NCBI GenBank assembly: GCA_964455395.1
Contig: CAYVWB010000017.1
Location: forward strand, 1-64,000
Reading direction: 5' to 3'
Source: CAYVWB01 sp964455395
GTDB taxonomy: Bacteria > Desulfobacterota > Desulfovibrionia > Desulfovibrionales > Desulfovibrionaceae
Length of the DNA stretch: 64,000 nt
Shown here: piece by piece, positions 1 through 10,254 of the stretch
How the letters are laid out: the number at the start of each line of letters is the position of its first letter
Position numbering within the stretch: the first letter of the stretch is position 1
Translations under genes and position numbers: made by a program
Notes under the pieces: model-generated
What the model saw: the letters and a program-made list of their open reading frames with translations, nothing else
Told to the model about the DNA's origin: nothing
The model's database searches: none

Positions 1-460
1 CCAGGTCGATGATCTCCGGCGGCGCTGCTTCCCGGGAAACAGCCATCTCCAGACGTTGGCACTGCACGCACCAGCCGTCCGAACCTGTCAGCCCCACGGC
101 TTTGCCGCCGTGCAGGTTCAACAGATTCACGATCTCCTTGTTCACTTTGCCGCCCAGCACCATCTCCACCACGTTCATGGTGGCGGCGTCCGTCACCCGC
201 ATGCCCTCGCGGAAGGAGCAGGCGATGTTCAGCCGCGAGAGCAACTCGCCGATCTGCGGGCCACCGCCGTGGACGATGATGGGGTTCACCCCGATGTAGC
301 GCAACATGACGATGGACTTGGCGAAGGCGGCCTTGAGGGCGTCGTCCTTCATGGCGTGCCCGCCGTATTTGATGACCACGGTCTGTCCATGGAATTCCTT
401 GATGAAGGGCAGGCTCTCCATCAGGATCTTGGCGATGCGCGCGCCTTTTTCATGCGACAT
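1..460 (-). CDS. argB: Acetylglutamate kinase, N-terminal part (runs off the window)
   Basis: Phosphorylates N-acetyl-L-glutamate with ATP, the second step of arginine synthesis, in the cytoplasm. The first 153 residues are visible. They carry the amino-acid kinase nucleotide loop (VVIKYGGHAM near residue 27), the substrate-binding glycine stretch IIVHGGGPQIG near residue 61, and the RVTD element that binds acetylglutamate. The ATG at 460 has a GGGAGGA Shine-Dalgarno sequence about 7 bases upstream. It is the last of three minus-strand genes (Do protease, hslU, argB), with 145 bp between hslU and argB, so it may be read from the same transcript. The C-terminal half lies beyond the left edge. 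Confidence 0.95.
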   Translation of the reverse strand, partial: MSHEKGARIAKILMESLPFIKEFHGQTVVIKYGGHAMKDDALKAAFAKSIVMLRYIGVNPIIVHGGGPQIGELLSRLNIACSFREGMRVTDAATMNVVEMVLGGKVNKEIVNLLNLHGGKAVGLTGSDGWCVQCQRLEMAVSREAAPPEIIDL

Positions 461-605
461 GGCGGAATCCTCCCAGGCGGTCATGGCGTTCTCCAGCGGT
501 GACGGATGGGGTGAGGGTGCAAGCGCGCAGGCGAATGCAAGCGAGGCCGTGCGGCGGCGGCGCTTTCCTTGTGGGGTCGGGGACAAGCCGACGTCGGAGC
601 GTTCA

Positions 606-2036
<1,431 letters not shown>

Positions 2037-2088
2037 ACGCAGATGTCTCCGTTGGTTCGTGGATTCCAGTCAGGGGCGCGACGCGGCC

Positions 2089-3585
2089 CTATCGGGAGGG
2101 CTCCGCTTGCACGCGCAGGGACCGGAACAAGTTGCGGCCGTCGCGCACGAGCAGCAAAAGCGCTACGCCTTTGTCGCGAGCGTCGCGGCGCAGGATGTCC
2201 TCGAAGGCTTCCACATCGTTCACAGGCTTCTGGTTCACTTCCAGGATGACGTCGTCGGGTCGCAGCTCCGCGTCGTCCGCCAAGGAGCCGGCTTCCACGT
2301 CCAGGACGAGCAACCCTTGCGGCTCGGGCAGGTCCATGCGGCGAGCGGCGTTTTCGTCCACGGGCGTCAGCACCAGCCCGAAGGCGTCCGCCTTGGCTGC
2401 CGGCTCGGTTTCCTGCGGGGTCTCTTCTTCCTCTTGAGCAGCGAGGCGCTGGGTGTCGCGCTGGCCCAGCGTGGCTTGCAGGGTCTCCTGCTGGCCGCGC
2501 CGCCAGATCTCGATGGCCACTTGCGCGCCGGGGGGGAAGTTCGCCACCACGCGCAGCAGGCTGGCGGTGTCCTCCACAGGCTTGCCTTCTATGGAGAGGA
2601 TGACGTCCCCGGCTTCCAGCCCGGCTTTGTCCGCCGGTTCGCCTTGCAGCACGTTGACGACGAGGGCGCCGCGAGCCTCGGGCAGGTCCAGCGCCGTGGC
2701 CACGTCCTTGTCCACATCCTGGATGGAGACGCCGAGCCAGCCGCGCTGCACCGTCTCGCCTTCCTTGATCTGCGCGATGACCTTGCGCGCCATGCGCGAG
2801 GGGATGGCGAAGCCGATGCCTTGACCTGATGCGACGATGGCGGTGTTGATGCCGATGACTTCGCCTTCCAGGTTCAGCAAGGGGCCGCCAGAATTGCCGG
2901 GGTTGATGGACGCGTCGGTCTGGATGAAGTCGTCGTAGGGGCCGGAGCCCAGGACACGGCCTTTGGCGCTGACGATGCCCGCGGTGACGGAATGGTCCAG
3001 ACCGAAGGGATTGCCGATGGCGACCACCCACTCCCCGATGCGCATGGCGTCGGAGTCGCCCCAGGTAAGGGTGGGCAGAGGCCGGTCCACTTCGATCTTG
3101 AGCACGGCGAGGTCCGTCTCCCGGTCGCGGCCCACCACCTCGGCGGTGTAGGATTCCTCGGCGCCGCCGGGGCCTTGCAGGTTCACGATGACTTCGTCGG
3201 CGTCTTCGACCACGTGGTTGTTGGTGACCACGAGCCCGTCTTCGGTGATGATGAAGCCGCTGCCTTGGGAGCGTTCCTGACGTTCACGGCCGGGCTGACG
3301 GAAATTCTCGCCGAAGAAGCGTTCGAACTCGTCGAAGAAACGCTCCATCTGTGGATTGTCGTCGCGGAAGGGCAGCATCTCGCGCAGGTCGTCCGAAGGG
3401 GAGACGCGTCGCATGGTGGCGATGTTCACCACGGCGGGGCCGGTTTTCTCGGCCAGCTCGCTGAAGCGCGAAAACTCCACGGCGGCGGCGTGGGGCGGCG
3501 TCCACGACAAGACGCAGCACAAGACGACAAGGAGCGCGCAGAATGCGCGCGGGGCGCGGGGGGAGCGGAAGGAGGAGGGGCGCAT
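2089..3585 (-). CDS. degP: Periplasmic Do-family serine protease with two PDZ domains
   Basis: Trypsin-like protease/chaperone for envelope protein quality control. The 498-residue product has a signal peptide (basic start, hydrophobic core about 14-30, AAA-type cleavage near 35), then a trypsin-like domain with His124 (TNNHVV), Asp158 (RETDLAVLKI) and Ser232 in INPGNSGGPL. Two PDZ domains follow (about 275-370 and 400-495). I chose the ATG at 3585 because GCAGGAG lies about 11 bases upstream and the signal peptide begins there; the frame stays open to 4143, but that extension crosses the tRNA-Arg gene. A Glu/Gln-rich linker separates the PDZ domains. It heads the hslU-argB group, a proteostasis pairing. 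It could equally be named DegQ/HtrA. Confidence 0.93.
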   Translation of the reverse strand: MRPSSFRSPRAPRAFCALLVVLCCVLSWTPPHAAAVEFSRFSELAEKTGPAVVNIATMRRVSPSDDLREMLPFRDDNPQMERFFDEFERFFGENFRQPGRERQERSQGSGFIITEDGLVVTNNHVVEDADEVIVNLQGPGGAEESYTAEVVGRDRETDLAVLKIEVDRPLPTLTWGDSDAMRIGEWVVAIGNPFGLDHSVTAGIVSAKGRVLGSGPYDDFIQTDASINPGNSGGPLLNLEGEVIGINTAIVASGQGIGFAIPSRMARKVIAQIKEGETVQRGWLGVSIQDVDKDVATALDLPEARGALVVNVLQGEPADKAGLEAGDVILSIEGKPVEDTASLLRVVANFPPGAQVAIEIWRRGQQETLQATLGQRDTQRLAAQEEEETPQETEPAAKADAFGLVLTPVDENAARRMDLPEPQGLLVLDVEAGSLADDAELRPDDVILEVNQKPVNDVEAFEDILRRDARDKGVALLLLVRDGRNLFRSLRVQAEPSR

Positions 3586-3794
3586 GGGAACCTGTGGACT
3601 CCTGCAGAGGTTGATGGCGGGTAAGCAGGGAATACTATCGGAATCCGCTGCGATACGCAAACCTCTTGCGCCGAGGCGTGCAGGAGCGCTCCCGGGCCGC
3701 GCCGCCGCACGCTGTGCGCCTGTGTCCATTGACAGGCTCCAGGCACTCGGGCTATGCATATTCGCTTTGCCGCCGGGGCATGCGCCCGGCTCCC

Positions 3795-3871
3795 GCTCCC
3801 GTAGCTCAGCAGGATAGAGCAGCCGCCTCCTAAGCGGCAGGCCGCGTGTTCGACTCGCGCCGGGAGCGCCA
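3795..3871 (+). tRNA. tRNA-Arg (anticodon CCU)
   Basis: A 77-nt cloverleaf with a perfect 7-bp acceptor stem (GCTCCCG with CGGGAGC), discriminator G and an encoded CCA end. The anticodon stem CCGC/GCGG closes a CTCCTAA loop, giving anticodon CCU, which reads AGG. The T loop contains GTTCGACTC. It is read opposite to the flanking protein genes. Confidence 0.97.
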
Positions 3872-3879
3872 GACCACAC

Positions 3880-3910
3880 CGCGGGCGGCGTCGTGTCGCC
3901 CGCGTTTCTC
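3880..3910 (+). terminator. Rho-independent terminator after tRNA-Arg
   Basis: A 10-bp stem (CGCGGGCGGC at 3880-3889 with GTCGCCCGCG at 3895-3904, one G-U pair) closes a 5-nt loop. It is followed by TTTCTCC and begins 8 bases after the tRNA CCA end. Confidence 0.7.
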
Positions 3911-4224
3911 CCTCGGTGCTCCCGCGTCCCAGCGCCACCGCACTCTTCCTCGCTTCTTGCCCTTCCTCGCGGAAATTGTCCGAGTGAAGCGGAGCCATTC
4001 TCCCCGGCTGCGGCGTGCGCGGCTGTCGGCCTCAGTCGACGCCATCCCGATCGCTGTCGCCATCCCGGCGGTCTGCCGAGGACACCTGGGGCGACCCCTG
4101 TTGGCGGTGGCGTTCCCCGTGCTTGTTCTGGCATGAAGCGCACCGCTGGACGGGAGGGGGCAGCCCGTGCGCGGACGTCTGTCCTCCGGGGGGGCTGGGA
4201 GGGCCTTGCGCTGTGCGTCAGCCC
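3911..4224. other. Intergenic stretch, no gene seen
   Basis: Lies between the tRNA-Arg terminator and the 3' end of the photolyase-related gene. Both strands have only overlapping GC-driven open frames without ribosome binding sites or recognisable motifs. No further tRNA or repeat was seen. Confidence 0.5.
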
Positions 4225-5760
4225 TCATCCCAAAGAGTGAAGGAATGCGCCGGCGCGGCCGAAGTGGCTCTGGCGGGTGGCCTCGTCCATGCGGTCGAGA
4301 TGGCTCGTCATGACGGCAAGCCGGGGATTTTTCCGGAACAGTTCGCGGTGCGCGGCCACGAAACGCCAATAGAGGGCGTCCCAGACGGCTTGCCAGTCCG
4401 CGCGCCACGCCTGGCGGGAGGCTTCGGGCCACGCCTGGGGGGGCGTGTCTTTCCAGACGCGGGCGTAGTCACTCATCTTTCGGAGATAATTGGAGGAACT
4501 CACATAGGGCTTGGTGACCATGAGGCCCCCGTCAGCGTGGAGGCTCATGCCGTAGACGTTGGGGACCATCACCCAGTCGTAGGCGTCGATGTGCGTCTCC
4601 ATGAACCAGCGGTAGCAGTCGTCGGGGTGGATCTCCAGCAACGCCATGATGTTGCCGAGCACCATGAGCCGTTCGATGTGGTGCAGCCACGCGGTTTCCT
4701 TGAGACGGAGGATGCAGCAGTCCACGGGGGGCAGACCGGTGGTCGCTGCATAGAAAGCGCGGGGCAGCGGGCGAGTGGCGCGCAGATGATTGGTGGTGCG
4801 CTGGGCGACGCCACGGACGTGATAGAGCGCGCGGATGAACTCCCGCCACCCCATGACTTGCCGGACGAAGCCTTCCAGGCTGGCGAGAGGGACTGAGCCC
4901 CGGCGGGCGAGGGCGGCGTCCAGGACCTCGTGCGGCGTGAGCAGGCCCACGTTGAGCAGAGGGGAAAGCTGGGAGTGGCAGATGACGCGGTGCGTGGCTG
5001 AAAGGGCGTCTTCGTAGGGGCCGAAGTCGGGGAGGCGTTCGTCCAGAAACGTCGACAACCAGCCACGCGCTCCTTGGCGGGTCACGGGGTAGGGCAGAGG
5101 TTCGTCACACCCCCAGGCGTCCGGAAAATCCCGACGGACGGAGGCCCGCGCCGCGGCCACGTACTCGTTCTCCCGCGTGGAGGGGACCTCGGGCGGATGG
5201 TAGTCGGCCGGCAGGGCCTTGCGGTTCTGCGTGTCGAAGGTCCACCGACCGCCTGCGGGTTTGCCGTCGTCCATCAGCACGTCACGGCGCGTGCGCTCCT
5301 CGCGGTAGAAGGCTGTCTGGTGATAGTGTTTCTGTTCGGCCGGAAAGCGGGCCTCCACTTCGTCGCGGGGGAGCAGAAAGCCGGGACCGTCGGTCATGTG
5401 GAGCGCTACGCCATGGGCTTCGCACTGGCGGCGCAGACGCTTTTCCACCAGGAAATCCACGGGATCCGCACAGTGCAGTTGTTCAACGCCATCCCGCTTC
5501 AGCGTCTCCGTCAGGGGAGTGAGCGCAGAGGAGGGCGCGTGGGGGATGGTCGTCACATCGTGGCCGCGGCGTTCCAGCTCCGCGGCGTACGCCGCCATGG
5601 AGGCGCGGTGGAAGATGCGTTTCAGGGCGTGGAAATTGGCGGGGTGGGCTGTGTCGCCGAAGAAGAGCGGGTCTTCGAAAAGGTAGACCCGGCGGTCACG
5701 AGCCAGAGCCGGATGATCCGAGAACAGCTGGTGCGGATAGATGAGCGTAGCCTCTTGCAT
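4225..5760 (-). CDS. Cryptochrome/photolyase-related protein (PhrB/FeS-BCP family) lacking three cluster cysteines
   Basis: Belongs to the deoxyribodipyrimidine photolyase-related family, whose PhrB members repair (6-4) photoproducts with FAD. The N-terminal Rossmann part begins TLIYPHQLF. The FAD domain shows HHIERLMVLGN, DAYDWVMVPNVYGMS, TKPYVSSSNYLRKMSDY and ALYWRF. From the ATG at 5760 it is 511 residues, matching the roughly 507 of PhrB; two in-frame ATGs lie 9 and 12 bases upstream, and none has a clear Shine-Dalgarno. The oddity is at about residues 430-455, where the family carries a CxxC plus another cysteine for a 4Fe-4S cluster. This protein reads DYARVW and has no cysteine before ALYWRF. 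The first cluster cysteine appears kept (DCCILRL, near 346). It is divergent from the downstream ricT-like gene. Confidence 0.85.
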   Translation of the reverse strand: MQEATLIYPHQLFSDHPALARDRRVYLFEDPLFFGDTAHPANFHALKRIFHRASMAAYAAELERRGHDVTTIPHAPSSALTPLTETLKRDGVEQLHCADPVDFLVEKRLRRQCEAHGVALHMTDGPGFLLPRDEVEARFPAEQKHYHQTAFYREERTRRDVLMDDGKPAGGRWTFDTQNRKALPADYHPPEVPSTRENEYVAAARASVRRDFPDAWGCDEPLPYPVTRQGARGWLSTFLDERLPDFGPYEDALSATHRVICHSQLSPLLNVGLLTPHEVLDAALARRGSVPLASLEGFVRQVMGWREFIRALYHVRGVAQRTTNHLRATRPLPRAFYAATTGLPPVDCCILRLKETAWLHHIERLMVLGNIMALLEIHPDDCYRWFMETHIDAYDWVMVPNVYGMSLHADGGLMVTKPYVSSSNYLRKMSDYARVWKDTPPQAWPEASRQAWRADWQAVWDALYWRFVAAHRELFRKNPRLAVMTSHLDRMDEATRQSHFGRAGAFLHSLG

Positions 5761-5906
5761 GATGGTCATCATACCGCGTATGCGGAGCGCTGTCATTGGG
5801 CGGAGAAACAGGACACGCCACGCTTTGTGACGATCCGGGGGGATTTGTTGACAGGGCCCGGCAAAAGGACGCATGATCGTCAATCTTTCGACCATTACCG
5901 GAGCAA

Positions 5907-7529
5907 ATGCTCCGCCGCACGCTTATGAGCCATATATTAGGATTGAAATTCAGGGACTCCGGGTCCGTCTACTACTACGACGACGCCGGCCATGACGTGC
6001 GCCCCGGCGACAGGGTTCTGGTGGAGACGGAACACGGCCTCGCCCTGGCGCGTGTCGCCCTGGTGCAAGACGAACCGCCCACAGCCAAACGGCCCGACGC
6101 CGCCGAGCCGGGAGGACCCGCCGCCGTGCTGCAGGAGGAGGACGAGACGTCCGGAGCGACCGGGACGCCCGATGAACCCGCCCCGCCCGAGCCCGCGGAC
6201 ACGGCGGATACGGCCGCCTCCGACTCCGAAGACGGCGCGCAGGACGAAGACGCCCACGAAGCCGCCCCGGACGCCGACGTCCTGGAGTCCATCGTGCGTG
6301 TGGCGGATGAAGCGGACCTCGCCGTGGCGGCGGAGAACGACGCCCTCGCCAAGGAAGCCTTCGCCGAATGCCGTCGGCTCATCAACGAGCGCAATCTCGA
6401 CATGAAGCTCGTCGACGTGGAAGTCTACTTCGACCGGGGCAAGATCGTCTTTTATTTCACCGCGCCCACCCGCATCGACTTCCGCGACCTCGTCAAGGAG
6501 CTGGTGAAGACGTACCGCACCCGCATCGAGTTGCGACAGATCGGCGTGCGCCACGAAACCCAGATGACCGGAGCCGTGGGCAACTGCGGCCAGCTCTGCT
6601 GCTGCCGCCGGTTCTTGCGCAAGTTCGAGCCCGTGACCATCAAGATGGCCAAGGAGCAGAACCTCTTTCTCAACCCCACCAAGATTTCTGGCATCTGCGG
6701 GCGGTTGTTGTGCTGTCTCGCCTATGAACAGAAGGGGTACGAGGCCTTCCACGCCAAATGTCCTCGTGTGGGCAAGCGCTACCTCACCAAGAACGGACTG
6801 GTGAAAGTGCTGCGCGCCAACTTCTTCCGGGAAAGCATAAGCCTGCTGCCCGAAGAGGGCGATGAGATGGAAGTGACCGTGGAGGAATGGAACGCCCTGG
6901 AGCCCCGGCGGCCGGATCCCAATCTGTTGAATCAGACGCCGCGCCAACCCAAGGAGCCGCGCAAAGGGCAGGACAAACGCGCCAAAAGCAAGCCGCGCAA
7001 CAAGCGCGACGAGGACGCACCCCGCCCCCGTCCCGAAAAGTCGGCGCAGAACAAGTCTCCCGCCAAAGCCGGGGCTGAACCCCACGAGACAACGCCCGAC
7101 GCCTCGGCCGACATCTCCAGCGAGATGGCGTCCGGCGACGGCGCGCATGCGCCTCGTGAAGAACAGGCCACGCAAGGCGGTGTCTTCGGGCTGAGCGCAA
7201 AACCCGGCGACGCAGCGTCAAGCGGCGGGGAAGTCGCTCGGGGGGATGACGCGGAGACCGAGGACTCCCCACCGCGCGACAAGCACGCCACGCCGCCCCG
7301 CGAAGGCGATGGCGCGGAAAAGAAGCGCCCCGCCAACCGCTCGCGGCGACGCTCCAGCCGCAAAGGCCGTAGTCGTGGCGGCGGAAAGCCCCCTCGCCCA
7401 GAAAACGGGGCCTCGGGTGGGGGCGAGCCGCGCGCGAAGGCTGATCAGGGCGGCAAGCCTGCCGGCAAGGAAGGCAAACCGCCGCGCCGCCGTCGGCGCA
7501 AGCCCAGACCGCCCAAACCCAAGGAATGA
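5907..7529 (+). CDS. PSP1-domain protein, RicT/YaaT family, with acidic insert and long basic tail
   Basis: The PSP1 C-terminal domain occupies about residues 150-330. It includes the cysteine clusters GNCGQLCCCRRF and ISGICGRLLCCLAYE, which in RicT (B. subtilis YaaT) hold an iron-sulfur cluster and act in RNA-processing complexes. Residues about 50-130 are an E/D/P/A-rich insert. The last 200 residues are Lys/Arg/Pro-rich low complexity, as in nucleic-acid-binding tails. The family is normally 270-300 residues, so both extensions are unusual. ATG 5907 has GGAG four bases upstream; ATG 5925 (MSHILGLKF) is nearer to homologues' starts and cannot be excluded. It is followed by metG after 127 bp. 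Its role in this organism is inferred only from the family. Confidence 0.85.
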   Translation: MLRRTLMSHILGLKFRDSGSVYYYDDAGHDVRPGDRVLVETEHGLALARVALVQDEPPTAKRPDAAEPGGPAAVLQEEDETSGATGTPDEPAPPEPADTADTAASDSEDGAQDEDAHEAAPDADVLESIVRVADEADLAVAAENDALAKEAFAECRRLINERNLDMKLVDVEVYFDRGKIVFYFTAPTRIDFRDLVKELVKTYRTRIELRQIGVRHETQMTGAVGNCGQLCCCRRFLRKFEPVTIKMAKEQNLFLNPTKISGICGRLLCCLAYEQKGYEAFHAKCPRVGKRYLTKNGLVKVLRANFFRESISLLPEEGDEMEVTVEEWNALEPRRPDPNLLNQTPRQPKEPRKGQDKRAKSKPRNKRDEDAPRPRPEKSAQNKSPAKAGAEPHETTPDASADISSEMASGDGAHAPREEQATQGGVFGLSAKPGDAASSGGEVARGDDAETEDSPPRDKHATPPREGDGAEKKRPANRSRRRSSRKGRSRGGGKPPRPENGASGGGEPRAKADQGGKPAGKEGKPPRRRRRKPRPPKPKE

Positions 7530-7656
7530 CGGCGCGTCCGTGCGCGCGCTTGCATGCTCTTTCTGACGTGAGGCGCAACCACCGCCCCGAAGTCGGGCCC
7601 CAACAAGACGCCATGACGCGACGCATGCGTCACCCAATGCATTGGAGACGAATTCC

Positions 7657-9645
7657 GTGGATCGCTTCTACATCACCACGCCCATTTACTACGTCAACGC
7701 CAAGCCCCATCTTGGTCATGCCTACACCACCATCCTTGCGGATTGTCTGAACCGCTTTCACAAGGCGTGTGGTGAATCAACATTCTTCCTGACAGGAACG
7801 GACGAGCATGGCGACAAGATCGTCCAGGCGGCCGCCAAGAATGGTGAAACGCCACAAGCGTATGTGGATCGCATCAGCAGCCTCTTTCAAGAGCTGTGGC
7901 CGAAGCTCCATGTGGAGCCGGACAGGTTCATCCGCACCACGGAATCGCACCACAAGGCGGTCGTTCAACAGATTCTGCAACTGGTGTATGACAAGGGCGA
8001 CATCTATCACGCGGAGTACGAAGGTCTCTATTGCACCGGCTGCGAGCGTTTCCTCACCGAGAAAGAGCTGGAAAACGGCAAATGCCCCCAGCATGGCGTT
8101 CCCCCCGACGCCATCAGGGAGTCCAACTACTTCTTCCGCATGTCCAAGTACCAGCAGTGGCTGGCGGATCACATCCGCAACGACCCGGACTTCATCCGCC
8201 CCGGCCGTTACGCCAACGAGGCCCTCGCCATGCTCGAAGGCGGCGTGCTGGAGGATCTCTGCATCTCCCGGCCCAAAAGCCGCCTGGAGTGGGGCGTGGA
8301 GCTGCCCTTCGATCCGGACTATGTCTGCTATGTCTGGTTCGACGCACTCATCAACTATCTCACCGCGTTGGAATGGCCCGACGGCGAGGCCTTTCATCAG
8401 TTCTGGCCCGTGGCGCAACACCTTGTCGCCAAAGACATCCTGAAGCCCCACGCCATTTTCTGGCCCACCATGCTGCGCGCTGCGGGGCTGGAACCCTACC
8501 GACGCCTCAACGTCCACGGCTACTGGTTGGTGGACGACACCAAAATGTCCAAGAGTCTCGGTAATGTAGTGGCTCCCCTGGACATGGTCGAAAAGTACGG
8601 CGTGAACGCCTTCCGGTTCTACCTGATGCGGGAGATGCACTTCGGCGCGGACTCCAGCTTCTCCGAGGAGGGACTGGTGGCGCGGTTGAACGCGGACCTC
8701 GCCAACGACCTGGGCAATTTGGTGAACCGCGTGCTGGCCATGACGCACAAGTACTTCGGAGGGGAGACGCCGCCCCGCGGACCACTCATGGCGGAGGATG
8801 ACGCGCTCATCGAGCTGGGGTTGAACGCCGTCGTGAACTGTCAGCAGCTCTTTGGCCGCGCGGAGTGTTCCCGCGGGCTGGAATCGCTCTGGGAGCTGGT
8901 GCGCGCCATGAACAAGTACGTGGACGCAAGCCAGCCCTGGACACTCAATAAAAACAAGGAATTCGATAGGTTGGGTACGGTGATGCACCTGCTGTTGGAA
9001 GGGGTGCGCAAGGTGGCGGCGCACTGCTGGCCCGTGATGCCGGAGGCTGCCGCCGCCATTCTGACGCAGCTCACCGGCGGGTTCGATGCGCAAACGCTCG
9101 ACCTGCGGCGCGAACGCCAAGGTTGGGATGGCATGACGCCGCAAGTGGGCAAACCCGTGGCCAAGGGCTCCAACCTTTTCCCCCGTGTGGAGACGCCCCT
9201 CGTCGCCACCACCGGCAAAGAGGCCGAGCAAGCCCGTTCCATGTCGTCTCCTCAAGGCAAGGCCGACGCCGCCGAGGAGGCGGCTTCGCTCATCGAATTC
9301 GCCGATTTCCAGAAGGTGGACATGCGAGTGGGCCGCGTGCTCGCCGGGGAGAAACACCCTGACGCGGACAAGCTGCTCAAGCTGACGGTGGATGTGGGCG
9401 AACCGACGCCGCGCCAGATCATCGCGGGGCTGGCGGAGACGTTCGCGCCTGCATCTCTGGTTGACCGGGAGGTGGTGGTCGTCGTCAACTTGAAGCCGCG
9501 TAAGATTCGCGGGTTGGAGTCCCAGGGGATGATCCTGGCAGTGCGCACGCCCGAGGGGATGCGGCTGTTGACGCCCGGTGTGCTGGGCGACTCGGAGACG
9601 GGCGGGACGCCGGCGAGCGTGCCTCCTGGCGCGAGGGTGAGTTAG
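7657..9645 (+). CDS. metG: Methionine-tRNA ligase with C-terminal tRNA-binding domain
   Basis: Charges tRNA-Met, including the initiator encoded 85 bp downstream. The catalytic domain has the HIGH-class motif HLGH near residue 19 and KMSKSLGN near 297. The zinc knuckle is of the CTGC...CPQH type at about 127-148. Residues about 550-640 form an EMAP/Trbp111-like tRNA-binding OB fold (DMRVGRV, HPDADKLL, NLKPRKIRG), giving 662 residues in total. I chose GTG 7657 because TTGGAG sits 10 bases upstream. A TTG at 7642 in frame would place the start inside that Shine-Dalgarno sequence. Confidence 0.96.
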   Translation: MDRFYITTPIYYVNAKPHLGHAYTTILADCLNRFHKACGESTFFLTGTDEHGDKIVQAAAKNGETPQAYVDRISSLFQELWPKLHVEPDRFIRTTESHHKAVVQQILQLVYDKGDIYHAEYEGLYCTGCERFLTEKELENGKCPQHGVPPDAIRESNYFFRMSKYQQWLADHIRNDPDFIRPGRYANEALAMLEGGVLEDLCISRPKSRLEWGVELPFDPDYVCYVWFDALINYLTALEWPDGEAFHQFWPVAQHLVAKDILKPHAIFWPTMLRAAGLEPYRRLNVHGYWLVDDTKMSKSLGNVVAPLDMVEKYGVNAFRFYLMREMHFGADSSFSEEGLVARLNADLANDLGNLVNRVLAMTHKYFGGETPPRGPLMAEDDALIELGLNAVVNCQQLFGRAECSRGLESLWELVRAMNKYVDASQPWTLNKNKEFDRLGTVMHLLLEGVRKVAAHCWPVMPEAAAAILTQLTGGFDAQTLDLRRERQGWDGMTPQVGKPVAKGSNLFPRVETPLVATTGKEAEQARSMSSPQGKADAAEEAASLIEFADFQKVDMRVGRVLAGEKHPDADKLLKLTVDVGEPTPRQIIAGLAETFAPASLVDREVVVVVNLKPRKIRGLESQGMILAVRTPEGMRLLTPGVLGDSETGGTPASVPPGARVS

Positions 9646-9686
9646 CCGCGTGTCGCCGGAAATTTGAAAAAAAAGCGCGCTGGGGG

Positions 9687-9715
9687 TTGACGGTCCGGAT
9701 TGTTTGCTGCATATT
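9687..9715 (+). promoter_or_regulatory. Sigma-70-type promoter for tRNA-fMet
   Basis: TTGACG at 9687-9692, a 17-bp spacer, then CATATT at 9710-9715. Initiation would fall near 9722, nine bases before the tRNA gene. Confidence 0.6.
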
Positions 9716-9730
9716 GCTTGTCTCACGTGA

Positions 9731-9807
<77 letters not shown>

Positions 9808-9815
9808 AAGAAATC

Positions 9816-9852
9816 AGGGACTTAGGTGAACGCCTAGGTCCCTTTTTCTTTT
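9816..9852 (+). terminator. Rho-independent terminator after tRNA-fMet
   Basis: Stem AGGGACTTAGG pairs with CCTAGGTCCCT (one mismatch) around a 6-nt loop. It is followed directly by a T-rich tract ending near 9852. Confidence 0.85.
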
Positions 9853-9860
9853 GGGCGCTC

Positions 9861-9940
9861 GGTCGCACCCGGTCGCACCCGGTCGCACCCGGTCGCACCC
9901 GGTCGCACCCGGTCGCACCCGGGCGCACCCGGGCGTTCCC
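9861..9940. repeat. 10-bp tandem repeat, six perfect and two degenerate units
   Basis: The unit GGTCGCACCC is repeated exactly six times (9861-9920), then twice with changes (GGGCGCACCC, GGGCGTTCCC). It starts within 10 bases of the tRNA-fMet terminator. A 10-bp unit does not preserve a reading frame from copy to copy, so a coding role is unlikely. Copy number probably varies by slippage. Confidence 0.95.
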
Positions 9941-10254
9941 CATTCCGAAGCGCCAGAAGATGACGCCCCCGCCGCCGGCCATTGTTCTCCGGAGAGCGGC
10001 ATGCCCCGCACTCCGCGCCGTATTCTCCTGGGCATGTCCCCGAGGCGGCTCATGCCGACGATAACGGCCGCTCGGGAGTCCCGCTGGCGGCTGCGGCCCC
10101 GCGCCTCTTACCCTTGCCTTCCGCCTCTGAAGGGAAGGGTGGCGATGGCGCGCCGTGCCGCATTCGATCACGTCCGGAGGTGACATGACAGGGAGAGCGG
10201 CTCGGATGTTGCATCCTTGATGGGGATATTGCCTGCACTTATCAAGGAGACCCC
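9941..10254. other. Intergenic stretch upstream of the radical SAM gene
   Basis: No gene is recognisable on either strand. The last 15 bases hold AAGGAGA, the ribosome binding site of the next gene. No clear promoter was picked out. Confidence 0.5.

Noticed and set aside
9861..9940. Possible CRISPR array
   Set aside because: The repeat unit is only 10 bp with no spacers, so it is a simple tandem repeat. No cas genes are in the window.
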